Source: an uncultured Desulfobulbaceae bacterium (GTDB lineage: Bacteria; Desulfobacterota; Desulfobulbia; Desulfobulbales; Desulfobulbaceae). Taken from it: a stretch of DNA of 25,987 nt. The notes beneath the pieces are model-generated. The model was not told the DNA's origin. It worked only from the letters and a program-made list of their open reading frames with translations, and did not search any database. The stretch is from positions 1 through 25,987 of the forward strand of contig CALZIH010000004.1 of NCBI GenBank assembly GCA_945787305.1, read 5' to 3'. The position numbers and the translations under genes are program-made. Shown here piece after piece: positions 22,001 through 25,987 of this stretch (positions within the stretch are counted from its first letter, which is position 1; each line of letters opens with the position of its first letter).

Positions 22001-23371
22001 ATGTCATTACAGGTGGATACTGAACGGTCCATACAGGATATACTTGCCGGGCCGAAATTTCCAGATAAGGAGTTTGTTCGTTCCGGGGCAACCTTTGCCC
22101 AGGTGTATGCAATGGCAGCGTGGTTGCGTACCGCTCTTGCCGGTTCTGAGAATGCGGAGGCTGCCGTCTGTCTGGCAGCTGAAAATAAGGCAATCATTGC
22201 CGCGGCATTGCTGGCTTCCCTTGCTGGGGGACCGACTCTCCTGTTGCCGTATGCCTTTTCAACTGAGGCGCTTGCCCGGATGCAGCAGGCAACCGGTTTT
22301 ACCTGTGCTATTACCGACGTCGACATGGACTTTCCACAAGGTACGCAACTCTTCCGTCCGCAAGTAGAGGGAACCGGAAAAATCTCCATCGATACCCGGG
22401 CCACTTCCCAAGCCGAATTGCTGAGAATTTTTACCGGCGGCTCAACAGGTACACCCCAGGTCTGGTCGAAAACAGGGGCAAACGTTTTTGCCGAGGGGCT
22501 TTTTCTTGCCCATCATTTTGCGGTAACGGAAAACGACCGCATTGTCGCTACCATCCCGCCGTACCATATCTACGGCCTCCTTTTTTCCATTGTCCTGCCG
22601 TTGGTCTCATCGGCCACCGTCATCGGTGAAATCCCGTCTTTTCCGGCTGAAATTGTCGATTCCGTACAGAAGCAAAAAGCCTCCATCCTTGCCTCTATTC
22701 CGGCCCATTACAGGGTACTGCGAGAACGACCTCTATCTGCTCCATCTCTGCGGCTGGCCTTTTCATCTGCCGGGATGCTCGATGTTCGCGATAATGAAGC
22801 CTTCAATCGGAAGAACCGGGTGGAGGTGGTGGAGGTCTACGGCTCCACCGAGTCCGGGGGTATTGCAACCCGCAACAGGTCGTTGGGAGAGAAGCATTTC
22901 ACGCCATTTCCGACTGTGGACTGCAGGATAGAGGAACATCGACTTTTGATCCGTTCACCCTATCTTTCCCCCGATGTACCCATGACCATGGGCGAAAAGG
23001 GTTTTTTTGTCGTCGGCGATATGGTCGAGGACTGCGGGGCTAACAGCTTTGCTCTCAAAGGGAGAGTTGACACCGTCACCAAAGTGGGCGGCAAACGGGT
23101 TGACCTGGAAGAGGTGCGAAGTCTTATCAAAAACGAGCCGGATGTGGTCGACTGTGTAGTTCTGCCCCTTCCTGAACCCGGAGGCCGGGAACATAAAATC
23201 GTCGCCTTGATTGAGGGGGTTGGGGTCAATACTGACAAGGTCAGAAAGACCCTGGCCGGTTCCCTGGAGGCCTACGCCCTGCCGCGTGTAATGAGAACCA
23301 TCAACCGGATTCCGATGAACGAGAACGGTAAATACGATCGTGCGGCCATTGTCCGTCTCTTTGATAGATGA
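22001..23371 (+). CDS. AMP-dependent acyl/aryl ligase (ApeH-like)
   Basis: 456 residues. FTGGSTGTPQVWSK is the ATP-binding P-loop of the adenylate-forming family. YGSTESGG is the A5 motif, GD with GRVDTVTKVGGKRVDLEEV covers the A7-A8 hinge, and NGKYDR holds the catalytic A10 lysine. The protein is shorter than most acyl-CoA ligases (500-560) and matches ApeH-like ligases that activate an aromatic or short acid and load it onto an ACP as starter. ATG 22001 has AAGG about 8 bases upstream and is preferred to the GTG at 21995. Its stop overlaps the kinase fusion by ATGA, suggesting the two act together. No ammonia-lyase to make a cinnamate-type starter is in the window. Confidence 0.88.
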   Translation: MSLQVDTERSIQDILAGPKFPDKEFVRSGATFAQVYAMAAWLRTALAGSENAEAAVCLAAENKAIIAAALLASLAGGPTLLLPYAFSTEALARMQQATGFTCAITDVDMDFPQGTQLFRPQVEGTGKISIDTRATSQAELLRIFTGGSTGTPQVWSKTGANVFAEGLFLAHHFAVTENDRIVATIPPYHIYGLLFSIVLPLVSSATVIGEIPSFPAEIVDSVQKQKASILASIPAHYRVLRERPLSAPSLRLAFSSAGMLDVRDNEAFNRKNRVEVVEVYGSTESGGIATRNRSLGEKHFTPFPTVDCRIEEHRLLIRSPYLSPDVPMTMGEKGFFVVGDMVEDCGANSFALKGRVDTVTKVGGKRVDLEEVRSLIKNEPDVVDCVVLPLPEPGGREHKIVALIEGVGVNTDKVRKTLAGSLEAYALPRVMRTINRIPMNENGKYDRAAIVRLFDR

Positions 23372-25074
23372 ATTTTCGTCAGGGTTTTACGGCAGGCTAT
23401 GAATGCTTGGCAGCCTGGGCTGACCTCCTTGATCGAATCAATGTATTTCCGGTGGCGGACGGGGATACAGGCGCCAATCTGCGTATCAGTCTGGCACCAC
23501 TTCGAGACCATACAACAGACTTCCAAGCAACCCTCACTCAGTTAGCCCGCTGTGCCACCGGAAATTCCGGCAACATTGCCGCTGCCTATTTTCGGGAATT
23601 TTGCCGGGCCGATGGCGCTCTTGATCTGGCTGAAAAAGCTGCCCTCGGAAGAGATAAAGCCCGGCAGGCGATTGCCAACCCCTGTGCCGGCACCATGTTG
23701 ACGGTTTTTGACAGTCTTTCTGAGGCCCTTGATGCACAAACCGGCCCGGAAATCAATTTTTCGCATCTCTGCAAACAGCTCCGGCAGGCCGTGCTGACAA
23801 CTGCGGATATCCAGCCGGAACTCAGGGCAGCCGGCGTTGTGGATTCCGGCGCCCTGGCCATGTTTATTTTCTTCGAAGAGTTTTTCAGACACATTACAAA
23901 ACAGCCTGATGGGGCAGACTCCATCCTTGATCAGTTCAAGGGCAGCCTCGAAATTGATAGTGCATTTCAGGCCATCCCCGTCGACGGGTATTGCGTGGAT
24001 GTCCTCATCCAGCCGGAAGCCGAACAGCATGTTAGCGATGAACGCCTTGCCGAGCTTGGTGAGAGTGTGGTTGTTGTCCCGGATGAGTCCCGGCTGAAAG
24101 TACATATCCACACTCCCGATCCCACAGGTCTGCGCAATCAGCTTAACACCTTTGCTGAAGTTCTCGACTGGTCGGATGAGCCGATTGAGCAGGTGGCGGT
24201 GAAACCGTTTTCCGAACCAGCAGAAAGTCAGTGTGTCCACCTTATGACCGATAGTGCCGGATCGATGACCAGGGAAATGGCCAGGCAGCATTCAATAAGT
24301 CTGCTCGATAGCTATATTATTGCTGCAGATCATTCGAGACCGGAAAGCCTGTATAACGCTGAGGATGTGTATGCTTTGATGAGAGCAGGCCAGAGGGTAA
24401 CAACCGCCCAGGCCTCAACTTTTGAGCGGCATCATCATTATCAACGGGTTTGCAGTCAGTACCGTAAAACCCTGTACCTTTGCGTGGGGTCGGCCTTTAC
24501 AGGCAACTATGCTACGGCTATCGCCTGGAAAGAGCATAATGACCCTGAAAACCGGCTGGAAGTGCTTGATACCGGGGCGGCATCCGGGCGTCTTGGCCTC
24601 ATTGCCATGCTTGCGGCCCGTCAGGCACGGCGAACCGATAGCCCGGAACTGGTAATTGATTTTGCTCGGAAAGCGATGTCAAATTGTATGGAATATGTTT
24701 TCATTGATGAACTGAAGTATCTGGTGGCAGGAGGCCGGGTGTCAAAGGCAGGCGGGTTTTTCGGTGATCTGCTCAACATGAAGCCCGTTGTCAGCCCAAC
24801 CAATGAAGGAGTGCGCAAGGTCGGCGTGGTCCGCAGCCAAAAGGGCCAACTCGACTTTGCCTTGAAACAACTGGATAAGCTATTTGATGCCTCTGTAACC
24901 CCTTTCATTTTGCTCCAGTATTCAGATAATAAAGAGTGGGTGCAATCTACAATACAACAACAGTTGCAGGACCTTTTGCCGAAAGCGGAAATATTGCTTA
25001 TACCACTGTCGCTAAGCTCCGGCGTCCACATGGGTCCGGGAACATGGTCGCTCGCCTTTAGCCGGGCCTTTTGA
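23368..25074 (+). CDS. fused DAK2-type kinase and DegV protein (FakA-FakB-like fatty acid kinase)
   Basis: 568 residues in two parts. Residues ~1-120 resemble the DAK2/DhaL kinase domain of FakA: INVFPVADGDTGANL (Asp31, Asp33 and Asn37 bind Mg-ATP), GNSGNI and AGTMLTVF. AGVVDSGALAMF (~155-166) and KVHIHTPDP (~244-252) match the following FakA regions. From ~289 a DegV/FakB fold begins with HLMTDSAGSM, continues through TTAQAST and SAFTGNY, and has the YLVAGGRVSKAGGFFGDLLNMKPV block typical of DegV proteins. In Gram-positive bacteria FakA phosphorylates a fatty acid held by a separate FakB. Here both are one polypeptide in a Gram-negative-type lipid cluster. It may make acyl-phosphate for transfer or starter loading (inference). 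It overlaps the ligase by ATGA. Confidence 0.88.
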   Translation: MNFRQGFTAGYECLAAWADLLDRINVFPVADGDTGANLRISLAPLRDHTTDFQATLTQLARCATGNSGNIAAAYFREFCRADGALDLAEKAALGRDKARQAIANPCAGTMLTVFDSLSEALDAQTGPEINFSHLCKQLRQAVLTTADIQPELRAAGVVDSGALAMFIFFEEFFRHITKQPDGADSILDQFKGSLEIDSAFQAIPVDGYCVDVLIQPEAEQHVSDERLAELGESVVVVPDESRLKVHIHTPDPTGLRNQLNTFAEVLDWSDEPIEQVAVKPFSEPAESQCVHLMTDSAGSMTREMARQHSISLLDSYIIAADHSRPESLYNAEDVYALMRAGQRVTTAQASTFERHHHYQRVCSQYRKTLYLCVGSAFTGNYATAIAWKEHNDPENRLEVLDTGAASGRLGLIAMLAARQARRTDSPELVIDFARKAMSNCMEYVFIDELKYLVAGGRVSKAGGFFGDLLNMKPVVSPTNEGVRKVGVVRSQKGQLDFALKQLDKLFDASVTPFILLQYSDNKEWVQSTIQQQLQDLLPKAEILLIPLSLSSGVHMGPGTWSLAFSRAF

Positions 25075-25075
25075 A

Positions 25076-25780
25076 ATGAGAGCCGCTATCGTCATTCCGG
25101 TCTACAATCATGGCCGGCAGGTGGGTGAGGTGATTCGGCAAACGCTAACGCTCGGTTTGCCGGTCTTTGTCGTGGACGATGGCTCAACCGACAGTACTCG
25201 GGAAATAATTGGGAATATAAGCGGGCTAACAACTCTCTATCACACGGAAAACCAGGGAAAAGGAGCGGCTCTTGTTACCGGTTTTACCGCTGCTCTGCAA
25301 GAGAACTGCAACTATGCCATCACCATTGATGCCGATGGTCAACATAAAGCGGAAGATGCTGCTGCCCTGCTTCAGGCCGTGCAGGACGATCGGCGTGCTC
25401 TGGTCGTCGGCAATCGGCAAGGAATGGCAGGGGAAAATGTGCCCTGGACCAGTAGGTTTGGCCGTGGTTTTTCCAACTTCTGGGTCAGGGCCTCCGGCGG
25501 CCCGAAGGTAATGGATTCTCAATCCGGCTTCAGGCTGTATCCTCTGCCTGAGGCCATGCAGCTGGAAGTACGGGCCAGGAGGTATCAGTTCGAGGTGGAA
25601 ATCCTGGTCAAGGCCCGACAGCAGGGTATGGACGTTATAGAAGTGCCGGTACAGGTTGTCTATCAACCAAAGACCCTAAGGGTGAGTCATTTCAGACCAT
25701 GGCTGGACTTTATGCGCAACTCGAACACCTTTTCCAGGCTCATATTTTCCCGACTTATCAGGGGACTGTTCAGGTTATGA
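25076..25780 (+). CDS. family 2 glycosyltransferase (dolichol-phosphate-mannose-synthase-like)
   Basis: 234 residues with the GT-A fold of small GT2 enzymes: VIPVYNHG at the start, VVDDGSTDST, ENQGKGAAL, and IDADGQH with the metal-binding Asp85 and Asp87. MDSQSGFRLYP is the acceptor-loop motif. The C-terminal end, FMRNSNTFSRLIFSRLIRGLFRL, is basic and hydrophobic and probably touches the inner membrane. It would transfer a sugar from a nucleotide or lipid donor to a lipid acceptor. A GT2 followed by an LpxL-like acyltransferase is a regular pair at this place in aryl-polyene clusters, where they finish the lipid headgroup. Start ATG 25076 is one base after the kinase stop; its stop overlaps the next start by ATGA. 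Confidence 0.92.
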   Translation: MRAAIVIPVYNHGRQVGEVIRQTLTLGLPVFVVDDGSTDSTREIIGNISGLTTLYHTENQGKGAALVTGFTAALQENCNYAITIDADGQHKAEDAAALLQAVQDDRRALVVGNRQGMAGENVPWTSRFGRGFSNFWVRASGGPKVMDSQSGFRLYPLPEAMQLEVRARRYQFEVEILVKARQQGMDVIEVPVQVVYQPKTLRVSHFRPWLDFMRNSNTFSRLIFSRLIRGLFRL

Positions 25781-25987
25781 AGGGGTGGCTGTATAGGCTG
25801 CTCACCTTGACCGGGCGAATGTTCGGTCTATGGTTTTTTGTCCTCATTTCCCGAAGTATTGCTGCCGGTTATTTTGTTTTTTCGAAAAATGTGCCGGAGA
25901 GTGCTCGTTTGTATGCTGCCCTCTATCCCGATAGATGGTCATTCTTTCATCGCTGGTGCACCTTTAAGCAGTACCAGAATTTTACCA
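25777..25987 (+). CDS. LpxL-like lysophospholipid/lipid A acyltransferase, N-terminal 70 residues (cut by window end)
   Basis: The frame opens at ATG 25777 (ATGA overlap with the glycosyltransferase) and stays open to the window edge. The visible residues are MKGWLYRLL, FGLWFFVLISRSIAAGYFVFS, RLYAALYPDRWSFFHRWCTFKQYQNF. A short cytoplasmic start, one membrane helix and the R...Y..L.P....F.......F..F pattern are those of LpxL/HtrB-type acyltransferases in aryl-polyene and flexirubin clusters. The catalytic HxxxxD motif would lie beyond the window. It would acylate the glycolipid carrier of the product. Confidence is limited by the short stretch and rests partly on position. Confidence 0.7.
   Translation, partial: MKGWLYRLLTLTGRMFGLWFFVLISRSIAAGYFVFSKNVPESARLYAALYPDRWSFFHRWCTFKQYQNFT

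Noticed and set aside
23542..24291. Long antisense open frame of 249 codons inside the kinase fusion gene
   Set aside because: It is a shadow of the strongly supported FakA-FakB-like frame and shows no domain of its own.

Overview
The window carries most of a large biosynthetic locus that resembles both aryl-polyene and ladderane-type fatty-acid/polyene clusters, with two ordinary flanking genes at its left end. Gene content (free-standing type II ketosynthases, ACPs and dehydratases, four radical SAM enzymes, a CxxC-tailed sensor-like protein), moderate GC and dispersed small repeats suggest an anaerobic Desulfobacterota bacterium, perhaps of the Desulfobulbales. That placement is inference; there is no rRNA or other marker here.

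Layout. 1-1481 (+): the end of a GNAT acetyltransferase and a multi-pass membrane protein with a cysteine-rich tail, both probably outside the cluster. 1520-6243 (-): an accessory block read leftward, made of a DUF4410-like lipoprotein, an unknown protein, a BtrH-like acyl transferase, an ABC-2 ATPase and permease, and an ACP. 6633-7037 (+): a small membrane protein whose apparent start codon lies in a transposed repeat. 7024-13661 (-): a core block FabZ-like DH, ACP, two related radical SAM enzymes, two ketosynthases, a thioesterase and a PKS-type double-hotdog dehydratase. 13662-14105: a gene-poor gap. 14106-17886 (-): ACP, a ketosynthase fused to a chain-length-factor-like domain, and a B12-binding radical SAM enzyme. 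17887-18041: a divergent intergenic region. 18042-25987 (+): ApeP/ApeI-like dehydratase, FabG-type ketoreductase, LolA-like carrier, lipoprotein, second B12-type radical SAM enzyme, AMP-dependent ligase, a FakA-FakB-like fusion, a family 2 glycosyltransferase and the start of an LpxL-like acyltransferase cut by the window edge.

How it may work (inference). The ligase or the fatty-acid kinase fusion activates a starter acid. The KS-CLF protein, two further ketosynthases, the KR and three kinds of dehydratase extend and dehydrate an ACP-bound chain into a (poly)unsaturated acyl chain. The radical SAM enzymes then modify it by cyclisation, methylation or other C-C chemistry. The glycosyltransferase, LpxL-like and BtrH-like enzymes attach it to a carrier, and LolA, the lipoproteins and the ABC-2 exporter take the product to the envelope. 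Many gene pairs overlap by 4 bases (ATGA, GTGA, TTGA), indicating translational coupling.

Two families of small non-autonomous mobile elements are visible. One (about 93-104 bp, four copies) has 5-bp target duplications of the form AATNA. The other (about 147 bp, one copy) is flanked by a 9-bp direct repeat. Two tandem copies of the first sit exactly in a former stop/start overlap between the dehydratase and ketoreductase genes.
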